Under the pieces are notes generated by a model that made no database searches, was not told the DNA's origin, and saw only the letters and a program-made list of their open reading frames with translations. A program made the translations under genes and the position numbers. Of a DNA stretch of 64,000 nt, positions 45,469 to 53,672 are shown in pieces. The stretch lies in the NCBI RefSeq assembly GCF_000308275.2, contig NZ_HG529490.1, forward strand, positions 709,695 to 773,694, written 5' to 3'. The number at the start of each line of letters is the position of its first letter. The first letter of the stretch is position 1. This stretch comes from Levyella massiliensis (GTDB lineage Bacteria > Bacillota > Clostridia > Tissierellales > Peptoniphilaceae).

Positions 45469-46299
45469 TTACTGATCCTCAATGGCGGATTGCTTCTTGG
45501 GCATCAGGAAATTGTGAATCAGTGCCTGCACCGCTTTATAGTCTAAAGGACAGCACTGCGCTTCAAACGTAGTGATGACACGAGCATAACGTGTAACGCC
45601 TTGCTTATCGTAAAAATCAATTTTTTGGATTGCTGCTTTCAGATACGTAGGATCATCCATCATGCCAAAGTGTTCCCAATATATCTCCTTACCATTCGAC
45701 CAATCAAAAAATGTGAAGTCCGGATAAATCGTTTTTTCCCCCACTCTGAGTGGACATTCATACTTGTAAAAAATTCCTTCATCAAAAAACGTGTCTGCCA
45801 GTATTTTTTCCGTTTTGGAACGTACCGTTTCTCCTTGTTTGGTCTCAAAAATTTTGTTCTCCTGAAAATAGTGCGTCGGTTCGTACGTCTTGTTTTTCCA
45901 TGCTTCATACTGCTGTTGTAGCGTCGGGACAATAGGACACACTAAAGCCTTTCGCGATGGTTTTAATCGTTCATAAATACCGTCCACTTCTTCATCCTCA
46001 TACACTTGATACAATTTTCTGAACTGGTGAATGCGGCTCTCCAGCAATGCCTCAACTTTCTTATCGTACGATTGTTGGGCCAGCTTTTTTACGAGATCCA
46101 TTTGCTTTCGCGCCAAATACTTTTTGCTTTGTTTGACATCGCCATCTTTTTGTAGTCGATGATAGTACTGCGGCGGATCATAGCCATCATTGATCTCTAA
46201 GAATCCGGGGATCTTTTTCGACTGCTCTTGACGCACTTTTTTAAGTAATTCTCCGTATTTCCGTAGCATCGTGCCAAGATGTTGCTTAAAATTTATCAT
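45469..46299 (-). CDS. Hypothetical protein with PD-(D/E)XK nuclease-like C-terminal domain
   Basis: 276 residues. The N-terminal 150 are helical and basic with many Lys, Gln and Tyr. From about 165 there is a pattern typical of PD-(D/E)XK nucleases: RSKTEKILADTFFDEGIFYKYE (helix with Glu, then strand), IYPDFTFFDW (the Asp), IYWEHFGMMDD (the Glu; the expected Lys of the ExK is His here), then an alpha helix with Lys (AAIQKIDFYDKQGV). No regulator or methylase is adjacent. It is flanked by the two copies of the 308-bp array C. The start at 46299 follows GGAGGGAGCG. Function unproven; it could be a solitary defence, DNA-repair or mobile-element nuclease. Confidence 0.7.
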   Translation of the reverse strand: MINFKQHLGTMLRKYGELLKKVRQEQSKKIPGFLEINDGYDPPQYYHRLQKDGDVKQSKKYLARKQMDLVKKLAQQSYDKKVEALLESRIHQFRKLYQVYEDEEVDGIYERLKPSRKALVCPIVPTLQQQYEAWKNKTYEPTHYFQENKIFETKQGETVRSKTEKILADTFFDEGIFYKYECPLRVGEKTIYPDFTFFDWSNGKEIYWEHFGMMDDPTYLKAAIQKIDFYDKQGVTRYARVITTFEAQCCPLDYKAVQALIHNFLMPKKQSAIEDQ

Positions 46300-46607
46300 C
46301 GCTCCCTCCGATATCATCTGCGATTTGCCTCTGCTGGTCCGTTCTAAAACTCCTTGATCAGCAATTCGTGACCAGTCTATCCATAACTATTATTCCAAAT
46401 CGCAAATGTCTGTGTGTCCCAACAATGTCCCATTAGATCTCAATATTTCCGTAGCGACTTTAATAAAGTCAAAAAGAGCAACGGCACAAGAATACAGTAA
46501 AAGATAGACAGGAAACAAAAAAGAAGGTTAGCGATGGGAATCTCCCATCTTCTGCACATTATAAAAAGCGAAGCGGTGAAGCAAATGGCGGCATTTAAGC
46601 CGAAGCC

Positions 46608-46915
46608 TACAGTACAAAATGCATTTTGCACAAAAAGTACTGTACGAAAACAGCAACATTTACAGTACTTTTTTCAAATGATAAGAAAAGTACTGTAGTT
46701 TTTGGAGCAGTTAGACAGTGCTTACAGGCCATTTATAAAAAAAGTACTGTATTTTTAAGTCGCAAAATACAGTACTTTTCTTATATTCTTATTTTTGTAC
46801 TGTATTTCCACCCAATTTTGTACAGTACATAATGCAATTTTCAATGAAAGTACTGTATTTTGCCCCGTTTTCATACAGTACAAATTCGTTTGTATCTCAA
46901 AAGTACTGTAGAGAC
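46608..46915. repeat. Hairpin array C2: 6 units, copy 2 of the 308-bp direct repeat
   Basis: Same organisation and orientation as 44977-45284, offset by 1631 bp. It lies between the start of the nuclease-like gene and the end of the second brnQ. The 290 bp between it and the nuclease-like gene contain no gene I can support; a 63-codon hydrophobic minus-strand ORF starts inside the repeat. Confidence 0.95.
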
Positions 46916-46947
46916 AGACATTCTACCGTACCTTCGCCGAGCTGTTC

Positions 46948-48237
46948 CTACGCCTTCTTACCCATACGCGCAACGATCGTGCAGAGCAACGACAACACCG
47001 CTGCCGGCAAGAGCCATTCCATACCGACATTGCCGAAGGGAAGGGCTTTCAACGCATCCACGAGAGAGCTCATTCCACTAAAAAAGCTGCCGATGGTTTC
47101 CAGCGCACTGACGGCAAAGGCACCGATCACGGCGCCCGTGTAGGTCCAGGACGAACGGATATGACGATCAAAGAAGGTAAGCACAATCAGAACGATCATG
47201 ACCGGATAGGCCATCTGCAGGACAGGAACGGCGCTTTTGATAATGCCTTCAACACCCAAGAGCGATACAAAGAAACTGAACAGAGTCGAAATGATAACCA
47301 CTTTTTGATACGGAAGCTTCCCCTTCGTCAATTGATCAAAATAATTGCCACAGGCAACGGTCAGGCCCACTGACGTCGTCAAGCAAGCCAGAGAGACACC
47401 GGCGCCTAAGATCAATGCACCGGGTTTGCCAAACAGGAGTCGCACGGATTCGAGCAAGACGATGGTGCGATCGGTGCCGATAGCAAAGTGACTGGACAGA
47501 CGAGCGCCCATAAAGCTGAGACCGGCATAGACATAAGCCAACAGGATGAAAGCAACAATACCGGAGCGTAACGCCATACGATTGCGTTCTTTGGTGCTAT
47601 CATAGCCACAGGAAATTAAGTGGGTGATGGCAATGCCACTCATAAGAGCTGCGCCGAGAGCATCCATCGTTTGGTAGCCTTCGCGAAAGCCAATTAGAAA
47701 GAAATTCTGCGGCTTGCGCACAGCCATTGCGCTGTCCGGATAGAGAAAACTGCCGACAATAAGAATCGTAAGGGCCACAAGTAGCGCCGGCGTTAGAATC
47801 TTACCGATGCGATCCATCGCACGGGAGGGATTCAATGCAAGCCACAATGTCAAAGCAAAAAAGAGCACGGTCGTTACCCAAACCGGCATATTCGGGAAGA
47901 TCTGAATCGTTGCTATTTCGTGAGTTGTCGCAGCGGTACGCGGCACGGAGAAGAATGGCCCGATCGCAAGCATGCAAACGGCAGCAAGAAAAGCAGAAAA
48001 CTTGGGACTGATGCGTTTTCCAAGATCATCGGCTTGTCCGCCGACACGAATCGTAGCGATTATACCGAGAATAGGCAGGAGCGGATCCGTCACTAAAAAG
48101 CCCAGCGTAGATTTCCACCATTCCTGGCCCCCAACAATACCCAGCGTCGGTGGAAAAATCAAATTGCCTGCACCAAAAAATATAGCGAATAGAGCGAAGC
48201 CTACGACTAAAACGTCTCTTGTGCTTTTCTTCATCAT
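46948..48237 (-). CDS. brnQ: Branched-chain amino acid transporter BrnQ, second paralogue
   Basis: 429-residue LIVCS-family sodium-coupled transporter. Same landmarks as the first copy: VGFALFAIFFGAGNLIFPPTLG, PRTAATTHEIA, EGYQTMDALGAALMSGIAIT. The sequence is clearly diverged from the 37858-39189 protein, so this is not a recent duplication. The start is at 48237 or 48234 (two ATGs) after GGGAGGG; a 40-codon upstream extension of the ORF is not supported. Confidence 0.93.
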   Translation of the reverse strand: MMKKSTRDVLVVGFALFAIFFGAGNLIFPPTLGIVGGQEWWKSTLGFLVTDPLLPILGIIATIRVGGQADDLGKRISPKFSAFLAAVCMLAIGPFFSVPRTAATTHEIATIQIFPNMPVWVTTVLFFALTLWLALNPSRAMDRIGKILTPALLVALTILIVGSFLYPDSAMAVRKPQNFFLIGFREGYQTMDALGAALMSGIAITHLISCGYDSTKERNRMALRSGIVAFILLAYVYAGLSFMGARLSSHFAIGTDRTIVLLESVRLLFGKPGALILGAGVSLACLTTSVGLTVACGNYFDQLTKGKLPYQKVVIISTLFSFFVSLLGVEGIIKSAVPVLQMAYPVMIVLIVLTFFDRHIRSSWTYTGAVIGAFAVSALETIGSFFSGMSSLVDALKALPFGNVGMEWLLPAAVLSLLCTIVARMGKKA

Positions 48238-48375
48238 TATGCCCTCCCTTGCTATCAATATTGGAAGTATTTTACCAAAAGCATACGACTGTAACAAGCA
48301 AGAGGAGAGGAAAGTCTCCGAGGTACACAAATATAAACTATCCGTCACGATCGACATGTCGTTAGTCAGCTAAAA

Positions 48376-48413
48376 AAACGAAAAAGGGGAGCCGTGGGAG
48401 CTCCCCTCTTCCT
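48376..48413 (-). terminator. Terminator downstream of the feo-linked Cys-rich gene
   Basis: AGGGGAGC / GCTCCCCT stem on the minus strand followed by TTTTTCGTTTTTTT. It ends transcripts coming from the feo side. Confidence 0.75.
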
Positions 48414-48544
48414 TATGGAGTGAAGGATGGTCTACGAATGTGGTGGGAGCACATTCGTTTATAACTTGTTTGTTTTGGCTAACACGAGATGGAAGAAAAA
48501 GGGAACATCCCTATTCCCTCCCGGTCAACCTATGAATGAAAGGA

Positions 48545-48724
48545 TCAGTGTATAGCGTGGTGCGAGCAACCGCAACATCCGTCACAGGTGCTACCACCGC
48601 ATCCGCAACTGGTTTTCCCTTTTCGACGATCTGAAACCATCTTCGCAATAATCAGACAGACAACGGCTAAAAGGCCGAGGCCGACAAGTATTGTGGACAG
48701 ATGATTGGCAATCCATTGCAGCAT
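48545..48724 (-). CDS. FeoB-associated Cys-rich membrane protein
   Basis: 59-residue protein: an N-terminal transmembrane segment (LSTILVGLGLLAVVCLIIA), a basic stretch (DRRKGKT), then a Cys/Gly-rich tail with CGCGG, TCDGCCGC and two His. This matches the small Cys-rich proteins (PF12669 type) found beside feoB in Firmicutes, thought to help ferrous iron transport. The ATG at 48724 follows AAAGGA. It lies 250 bp after the feoB stop on the same strand, with a hairpin in between. The whole gene is short enough to be missed by ORF callers with a length cut-off. Confidence 0.85.
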   Translation of the reverse strand: MLQWIANHLSTILVGLGLLAVVCLIIAKMVSDRRKGKTSCGCGGSTCDGCCGCSHHAIH

Positions 48725-48798
48725 AGTCTTTTCCTTTCTGTTTTAATGCTTACCCCCATTGCTGCCTGTCAAGCCCACCGCCTGTTCAGTGCAAGTTC

Positions 48799-48838
48799 TT
48801 GCAGCCATCCCGGCAGAAGATCTGCCGGGAAACTGCAA
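48799..48838. other. Two-tier hairpin between feoB and the Cys-rich gene
   Basis: Inner perfect stem CCCGGCAG-AAGAT-CTGCCGGG (48809-48829) inside an outer TTGCAG / CTGCAA pair. No T-run follows on either strand, so it is not an ordinary terminator. It may be an mRNA processing or stabilising structure, or a leader element of the Cys-rich gene. The remainder of 48725-48975 shows no gene. Confidence 0.55.
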
Positions 48839-48975
48839 AGAAAGGAGTTATCGTATATCTATAGGTCAGTTTCGGCCCTCACTGTCACATTCCTTTATAG
48901 GCATTGGTGGAGTGGAATGATCAGGTGCATGGTGAGTGCAAGACAGGTTTGACCGGACTCATTAACTCAATTATG

Positions 48976-51498
48976 TTAGTTGTTCTCTGCCGCTTTTACA
49001 GGATTGCTGATACCCGCTGAATTCGTGTTCGGCTTCTTGATAAAGAGCATGTAGAGCATTACCAGCAGAACTATCACGGCAGCGATCAAACCAACGATCG
49101 ATCCGTTGCCTTTGAAGAAGGTGCCAAACTGATAGATCATCAGAGAGATCAGGTAGGCAAATACGCACTGATAGCCGATCGCGAACAGAGTCCACTTGGT
49201 GTTGTTCATCTCACGCTTGATCGCACCCATCGCTGCGAAGCAAGGAGCACAGAGCAAGTTGAAGACGAGGAAGGAGTAGCCGGAGAGGCCGGTGAATACA
49301 CGCCCCATCTCAGTCCAGACCGACCCGCTGCCACCATAAAGGATGCCCATGGTACCAACGATATTTTCCTTCGCAATAAGTCCCGTGACCGAGGCTACAG
49401 CTGCTTGCCAATTACCCCAGCCCAGAGGCTTAAAGATCCAAGCGATGGCATTACCGAATGTCGCTAAGATCGACATGGACAGTTCATCTTCTTCCAACAT
49501 ACGGAAGCCCTCATCGGTGAAACCGAAGAACGAGGTGAACCATACTACAATCGTCGCCAGAAGAATGACCGTACCGGCTTTCATGATAAAGGAACGGCCG
49601 CGCTCCCACATGGAGCGAAGTACGTTACCTACCGTCGGAATATGATACTGCGGAAGCTCCATGACAAACGGAGCCGGTTCACCGGCAAAGCCGGCAGTTT
49701 TCTTCAGCATCACACCAGAGATAATGATCGCTGCCATACCCACAAAATAAGTCGAAGTGGATACTATGGAGCTGCCTCCGAAGATCGCACCCGAAACCAG
49801 AGCGATGAACGGAAGCTTCGCACTACAGGGAATAAACGTCGTCGTTATAATCGCCATGCGGCGGTCACTTTCGTTTTCAATCGTTCGACTGGCCATGATG
49901 CCCGGCACGCCGCATCCGGAGCCGATCAGCATCGGGATGAAGGATTTACCGGAAAGACCAAACTTACGGAAGATACGGTCCAGAACGAAGGCGATACGTG
50001 CCATGTAACCACAGTCTTCGAGGATGGCCAATAGGAAGAACAGGACCAGCATCTGTGGAACGAAGCCAAGAACTGCGCCGACACCGGCCACAATACCATC
50101 CAGGATCAAGCCCTTCAGCCATCCGTCCACATGAATTTTGTTCAGTCCGTTTTCGATTAAGACCGGGACGCCGGGAATCCAAGTGCCGTAATCGGCCGGA
50201 TCCGGTGCCTCAAAACCGTTCTTTTCCACATAGCTTTGCGCATCTTTGAAGGTCGTCGGAATAATGTTTTCGTCTTCCAGCTCCTTCTCAGTTTTGTTCG
50301 GAAGCGCATCAAAGTACACGGTTTTCATCGTTTCTTCCAAGGTCTCTTCATCCGTCGTCTTGACCTGTGCGGTCGGTTCAGCCTTCTGCACCGCCTTCAC
50401 TTCGGCAAGAGCCTTGTCCGCGTCAAAATCTTCTGCTTCCGGGTCCACATCAACGTAGGCCTTAATGGCTAACATTGCTTCGTCGTAAGCGCCTTTCTTT
50501 TCTTCGAACTGCGCGGTGCCATTACCGAAGAGATGGAAACCGTCGCCGAAGATATTATCATTCGTAAAGTCGGTAGCGGACTTACCGAGGCCGACCATAG
50601 CAATCCAATACACAATGAACATCACCAGCGCAAAAATCGGCAAACCTAAGACACGGTTCGTAACGATTTTATCGATGCGGTCCGAAACGGACAGTTTACC
50701 GGCGCTCTCTTTTTTGTAACAGCCCTTCAACGCATTCTCTATGTAATGATAGCGTTCAAAGGTCATGATACTCTCAGCGTCATCGTCTCTGGCTTCTTCG
50801 ACCTTGCTCACCTTGCTTTCGATTTCTGCTAATGTACTTTCCGAAAGCGTGATAGCTTCATTGATTTTTTCATCATGTTCAAATAATTTCGTAGCAATCC
50901 AGCGACGATGGTTTTCCGGAACACTATCCGGCAGCATTCCCTGAATCTCGCTTAAAACATCTTCCACATCCGTCTGGAAGGGCTTCTCCCAATCCGGTGC
51001 TACTTTCTTCTCCGCCGCGCGAATAGCCGCTTCTGCCGCTTCCTTGACGCCACGGTTCTTTAATGCTGAAATTTGAACAATCTCGCAGCCGCCGAGTTTT
51101 TCGGATAACTTTTGGATATCCAACTTGTCGCCGGTTTTCTCCACAACATCCATCATGTTGACGGCAACAACCATCGGGATTCCCAGTTCCAACAGTTGTG
51201 TAGTCAAGTAGAGGTTGCGCTCTAAGTTAGTGCCGTCGATGATGTTCAGGATCGCATCCGGCGATTCCTCCATCAAATAGCGACGCGCAATTACTTCTTC
51301 CATTGTGTACGGGGAAAGTGAATAGATACCCGGCAAGTCAGCGATTTTCACGTCTGCATGATCTTTCAGCTTTCCTTCTTTTTTCTCAACCGTTACGCCG
51401 GGCCAGTTACCTACATATTGGCTGGATCCGGTTAATGCATTAAACAGGGTCGTTTTACCGCTGTTCGGGTTGCCTGCTAAAGCAATGCGAATACTCAT
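48976..51498 (-). CDS. feoB: Ferrous iron transporter FeoB
   Basis: 840-residue Fe(II) importer. The N-terminal G-protein domain has G1 GNPNSGKTT (9-17), DLPG (G3), and NMMD (G4), followed by the helical GDI-like domain. Core membrane region: FVPQMLVLFFLLAILEDCGYMARIAFVLDR and GCGVPGIMASRTIEN are typical. Between the first transmembrane segment (about 290) and this core is an insertion of roughly 120 residues, rich in Asp, Glu, Ala and Lys, probably extracytoplasmic; common FeoB proteins lack it. The 41-bp gap after feoA indicates an operon. Confidence 0.95.
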   Translation of the reverse strand: MSIRIALAGNPNSGKTTLFNALTGSSQYVGNWPGVTVEKKEGKLKDHADVKIADLPGIYSLSPYTMEEVIARRYLMEESPDAILNIIDGTNLERNLYLTTQLLELGIPMVVAVNMMDVVEKTGDKLDIQKLSEKLGGCEIVQISALKNRGVKEAAEAAIRAAEKKVAPDWEKPFQTDVEDVLSEIQGMLPDSVPENHRRWIATKLFEHDEKINEAITLSESTLAEIESKVSKVEEARDDDAESIMTFERYHYIENALKGCYKKESAGKLSVSDRIDKIVTNRVLGLPIFALVMFIVYWIAMVGLGKSATDFTNDNIFGDGFHLFGNGTAQFEEKKGAYDEAMLAIKAYVDVDPEAEDFDADKALAEVKAVQKAEPTAQVKTTDEETLEETMKTVYFDALPNKTEKELEDENIIPTTFKDAQSYVEKNGFEAPDPADYGTWIPGVPVLIENGLNKIHVDGWLKGLILDGIVAGVGAVLGFVPQMLVLFFLLAILEDCGYMARIAFVLDRIFRKFGLSGKSFIPMLIGSGCGVPGIMASRTIENESDRRMAIITTTFIPCSAKLPFIALVSGAIFGGSSIVSTSTYFVGMAAIIISGVMLKKTAGFAGEPAPFVMELPQYHIPTVGNVLRSMWERGRSFIMKAGTVILLATIVVWFTSFFGFTDEGFRMLEEDELSMSILATFGNAIAWIFKPLGWGNWQAAVASVTGLIAKENIVGTMGILYGGSGSVWTEMGRVFTGLSGYSFLVFNLLCAPCFAAMGAIKREMNNTKWTLFAIGYQCVFAYLISLMIYQFGTFFKGNGSIVGLIAAVIVLLVMLYMLFIKKPNTNSAGISNPVKAAENN

Positions 51499-51539
51499 GA
51501 TTTTCCTTTCTGCTCAAAAAGCACGTTCTTCCCAAAGTG

Positions 51540-51764
51540 TTAATGTACTTCGATCATCTCCGCATCTGCTTTGCGGATCGATAATTCATAACTGCGAACC
51601 GTAATTTCAATCGGATCGCCGAGCGGCGCTACTTTTCGGATATAGACTTCCGCTCCCTTGGTCAGACCCACGTCCATCATGCGGCGCTTAACAGCGCCTT
51701 CGCCGTGTAGCTTTACAATTTTGACGGTTTCACCAACCGCAGCATCCCGTAAAGTTTTCACCAT
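51540..51764 (-). CDS. feoA: FeoA protein
   Basis: 74-residue SH3-like FeoA protein that supports FeoB function. Conserved blocks: VKIVKLHGEGAVKRRMMDVGLTKGAEV and APLGDPIEITVRSYELSIRKADAE. AGAAGGAG precedes the ATG at 51764. First gene of feoAB, controlled by the operator pair and promoter upstream. Confidence 0.95.
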   Translation of the reverse strand: MVKTLRDAAVGETVKIVKLHGEGAVKRRMMDVGLTKGAEVYIRKVAPLGDPIEITVRSYELSIRKADAEMIEVH

Positions 51765-51810
51765 CTTTCTCCTTCTCCACTTATCCTTTGATAATTCCTA
51801 AAAAACTTTA

Positions 51811-51828
51811 AGTTAGTTTTAGCTAACT
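51811..51828. promoter_or_regulatory. DtxR-family-like iron operator 1 upstream of feoA
   Basis: AGTTAGTTTTAGCTAACT: AGTTAG-N6-CTAACT palindrome, similar to DtxR/IdeR/MntR-type boxes. It lies 47 bp upstream of the feoA start. Confidence 0.7.
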
Positions 51829-51936
51829 AAGCAATGCACTTACGCCGAATTTGCGTTCCCACCTTCGTCGCAATATGACCTGTTCCAAAACAGGATCGCC
51901 GTTTGGTGAAGCACACGCTTCCCCTCACAGGAACAT

Positions 51937-51954
51937 AGTTAGGTTGAACTAACT
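51937..51954. promoter_or_regulatory. DtxR-family-like iron operator 2 upstream of feoA
   Basis: AGTTAGGTTGAACTAACT, the same AGTTAG-N6-CTAACT arms as operator 1. It begins just downstream of the -10 box at 51962, across the expected transcription start, so repressor binding would block initiation when iron is ample. Confidence 0.75.
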
Positions 51955-51961
51955 CGCCTAT

Positions 51962-51990
51962 ACTCTACCGATTTTTTTATCATCCGTCAA
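51962..51990 (-). promoter_or_regulatory. Probable feoAB promoter
   Basis: Minus strand TTGACG (51985-51990), 17 bp, TAGAGT (51962-51967). It is about 200 bp upstream of feoA, leaving a long leader that holds both operators. Confidence 0.55.
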
Positions 51991-51999
51991 GCGTTTTAT

Positions 52000-52027
52000 A
52001 AAAAAAACTCCCCGCTTCAGCGGGGAG
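52000..52027 (-). terminator. Terminator of the purine permease gene
   Basis: Minus strand CTCCCCGC-TGAA-GCGGGGAG followed by TTTTTTTTAT. It lies 41 bp past the permease stop and immediately upstream of the feo promoter. Confidence 0.92.
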
Positions 52028-52067
52028 GCCGTATTGCGCTACGCGTTATGCGATCCTTTCGCACAAC

Positions 52068-53429
52068 TCAAATGATGAAATACTTCAGGACAAACAGAAT
52101 CGATAATAGATACATCAGCCAAGACAGTTCCTTGCCCTTGCCGGTCAGCACATGTAACAGCGTGTACGTAATGAAACCAAAAGCGATACCGTCCGAAATG
52201 GAATAAGCAAAGCCCATCATCGTAATGCAGGCAAAGCATGGAATCGCCTTTGTCAGATCGCTCCAATCGATGTGTGAAACCTGCTGCATCATCAGGAAGC
52301 CGACAATAATCAAGGCCGGCGCCGTTGCAAAGGCAGGAATCGTTAGGAATAACGGTGTCAGGAATAAAGCCACTAAAAATAAGATGCCCGTCACCACGCT
52401 GGTCAAGCCCGTGCGGCCGCCTTCAGTAATACCCGCGGAAGATTCCACAAAGGTGGTAATCGTCGAAGTGCCCAAAACAGCGCCGACCGTGGTACCGACG
52501 GCATCCGCCAACAGAACGCCTTTAATGCCCGGTAGCTTTCCATCCTTATCCAGCATATTCGCCTTGGATGCGCAGCCGATAACCGTTCCCAAGGTATCAA
52601 AGATATCCACAAAGAGGAACGCAAAGCAAACCACCACAAAACTCAAGAAATGGTTAGCGATAAAGGAAAAGTCCAACTTAAAGAAGGTTGGCGCTATCGA
52701 AGACGGCATGGATACGAAGGCCGTCGGGATGACAGAATAGTAGCCGGCATCCGGGGCTGGTACGTAGATGCCAAGCAACTGTGCGACAATGCCCAGTACC
52801 CAAGTGGCAAGCATACCCCAAAGCATATAGCCTTTTATGCCCTTAATGAGCATCCATGCCGTAATCACCACACCGATCAGGCACAAAAGGATAGCCACGC
52901 CTTGCGAAGCATTTGTCTTTGCGCCCTGTGTAAAGGAATACAGCCCGACAAGCGTCGGTCCTTTGACAATCAAGCCGCAGTTTTGTACGCCAATAAAGGT
53001 AATGAAAAAGCCGATACCGACTGCCACGGCAGTTTTCAGCTGTACCGGAATCGCATTGAAAATGGCTTCACGGACATTGGTCAGGGACATGAGAATGAAA
53101 ATCACACCCTCCACAAAAACAGCCGTTAACGCGACTTGCCAAGAATAGCCCATGGCGCCGCAAACGGAGTATGCAAAATAGGCGTTTAAGCCCAAGCCTG
53201 CCGACAATGCAAAAGGCTTATTGGAAAATGCTGCCATACAGAAGCAGGCAATCGCCGAAGCCAGTGCCGTTGCTGTCAGGATCGAGCCGGCGTCCATGCC
53301 CGCGGCGCTAAGGATGGTCGGATTCAACGCCAGGATGTAGACCATAGTCATAAAGGTCGTAACACCGGCAATGAGTTCCGTATGCAACGTGGTTCCGTTG
53401 TCCTTCATATGGAATAATTTCTCAAACAT
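52068..53429 (-). CDS. NCS2-family purine (hypoxanthine/guanine type) permease
   Basis: 453-residue AzgA/PbuG-like nucleobase permease with 12-14 membrane segments. Blocks: AGVTTFMTMVYILALNPTIL, SAGLGLNAYFAYSVCGAMGYSW, FLFVDIFDTLGTVIGCASKANMLD, and TFVESSAGITEGGRTGLTSV. The start at 53429 follows AAGGAGGAGTT. The guanine riboswitch in its leader supports guanine/hypoxanthine as substrate. Confidence 0.94.
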   Translation of the reverse strand: MFEKLFHMKDNGTTLHTELIAGVTTFMTMVYILALNPTILSAAGMDAGSILTATALASAIACFCMAAFSNKPFALSAGLGLNAYFAYSVCGAMGYSWQVALTAVFVEGVIFILMSLTNVREAIFNAIPVQLKTAVAVGIGFFITFIGVQNCGLIVKGPTLVGLYSFTQGAKTNASQGVAILLCLIGVVITAWMLIKGIKGYMLWGMLATWVLGIVAQLLGIYVPAPDAGYYSVIPTAFVSMPSSIAPTFFKLDFSFIANHFLSFVVVCFAFLFVDIFDTLGTVIGCASKANMLDKDGKLPGIKGVLLADAVGTTVGAVLGTSTITTFVESSAGITEGGRTGLTSVVTGILFLVALFLTPLFLTIPAFATAPALIIVGFLMMQQVSHIDWSDLTKAIPCFACITMMGFAYSISDGIAFGFITYTLLHVLTGKGKELSWLMYLLSILFVLKYFII

Positions 53430-53496
53430 AACTCCTCCTTCTTTTTCGGTCACGTGCGGTTCATCCGCTCCGGAGGTTACTCAAACGATTAGCGAT

Positions 53497-53563
53497 GCCG
53501 TAGTCCGATTCTTCCGGGAATCGGGTAGAGACGCCTTCGCCAAATTCGAAAGCCTATACGGTC
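53497..53563 (-). promoter_or_regulatory. Guanine (purine) riboswitch aptamer
   Basis: On the minus strand the purine aptamer core is intact: P1 CCGTA / TACGG, P2 GCTTTCG / CGAAGGC with a 7-nt loop ending TTTGG, J2/3 GTCTCTACC, P3 CGATTC / GAATCG with loop CCGGAA, J3/1 GACTA. The base corresponding to position 74 is C (GGACTACG), the guanine-type specificity base. No obvious terminator follows; ACCTCCGGAGCGGATGAACCGC downstream could be the regulatory hairpin. It lies about 70 bp upstream of the permease. Confidence 0.92.
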
Positions 53564-53577
53564 GTGACACAAGTTTC

Positions 53578-53605
53578 ATTATAGAGGAAGCGGCAAGAAA
53601 AGCAA
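53578..53605 (-). promoter_or_regulatory. Promoter of the purine riboswitch transcript
   Basis: Minus strand TTGCTT (53600-53605), 16 bp, TATAAT (53578-53583), just upstream of the riboswitch. Its -35 box touches the U-tract of the preceding gene's terminator. Confidence 0.7.
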
Positions 53606-53632
53606 AGAGAGTGCCCACAGACACTCTCTTCA
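53603..53632 (-). terminator. Terminator of the asparagine synthetase-like gene
   Basis: Minus strand AGAGAGTG / CACTCTCT stem with an 8-nt loop, then TTGCTTTTCTT. It lies about 45 bp past the stop. Confidence 0.75.
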
Positions 53633-53672
53633 AACCTATTCTTTAGAGAAAAACATAACGTTTCATGAAATA

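Noticed and set aside
46440-46631. 63-codon hydrophobic minus-strand ORF that starts inside array C2
   Set aside because: Start codon is part of the repeat, no ribosome binding site, no recognisable family. It could be a remnant of something, but I cannot support it as a gene.
44977-46915. Insertion sequence or transposon with terminal repeats
   Set aside because: The 308-bp repeats are direct, not inverted, and the enclosed gene does not look like a transposase. I kept it as a possible recombination cassette only.
48960-48982. A third iron box at the feoB stop (AACTAAC...GAGTTAA on the minus strand)
   Set aside because: The half-sites are in inside-out order relative to AGTTAG-N6-CTAACT and overlap the stop codon.
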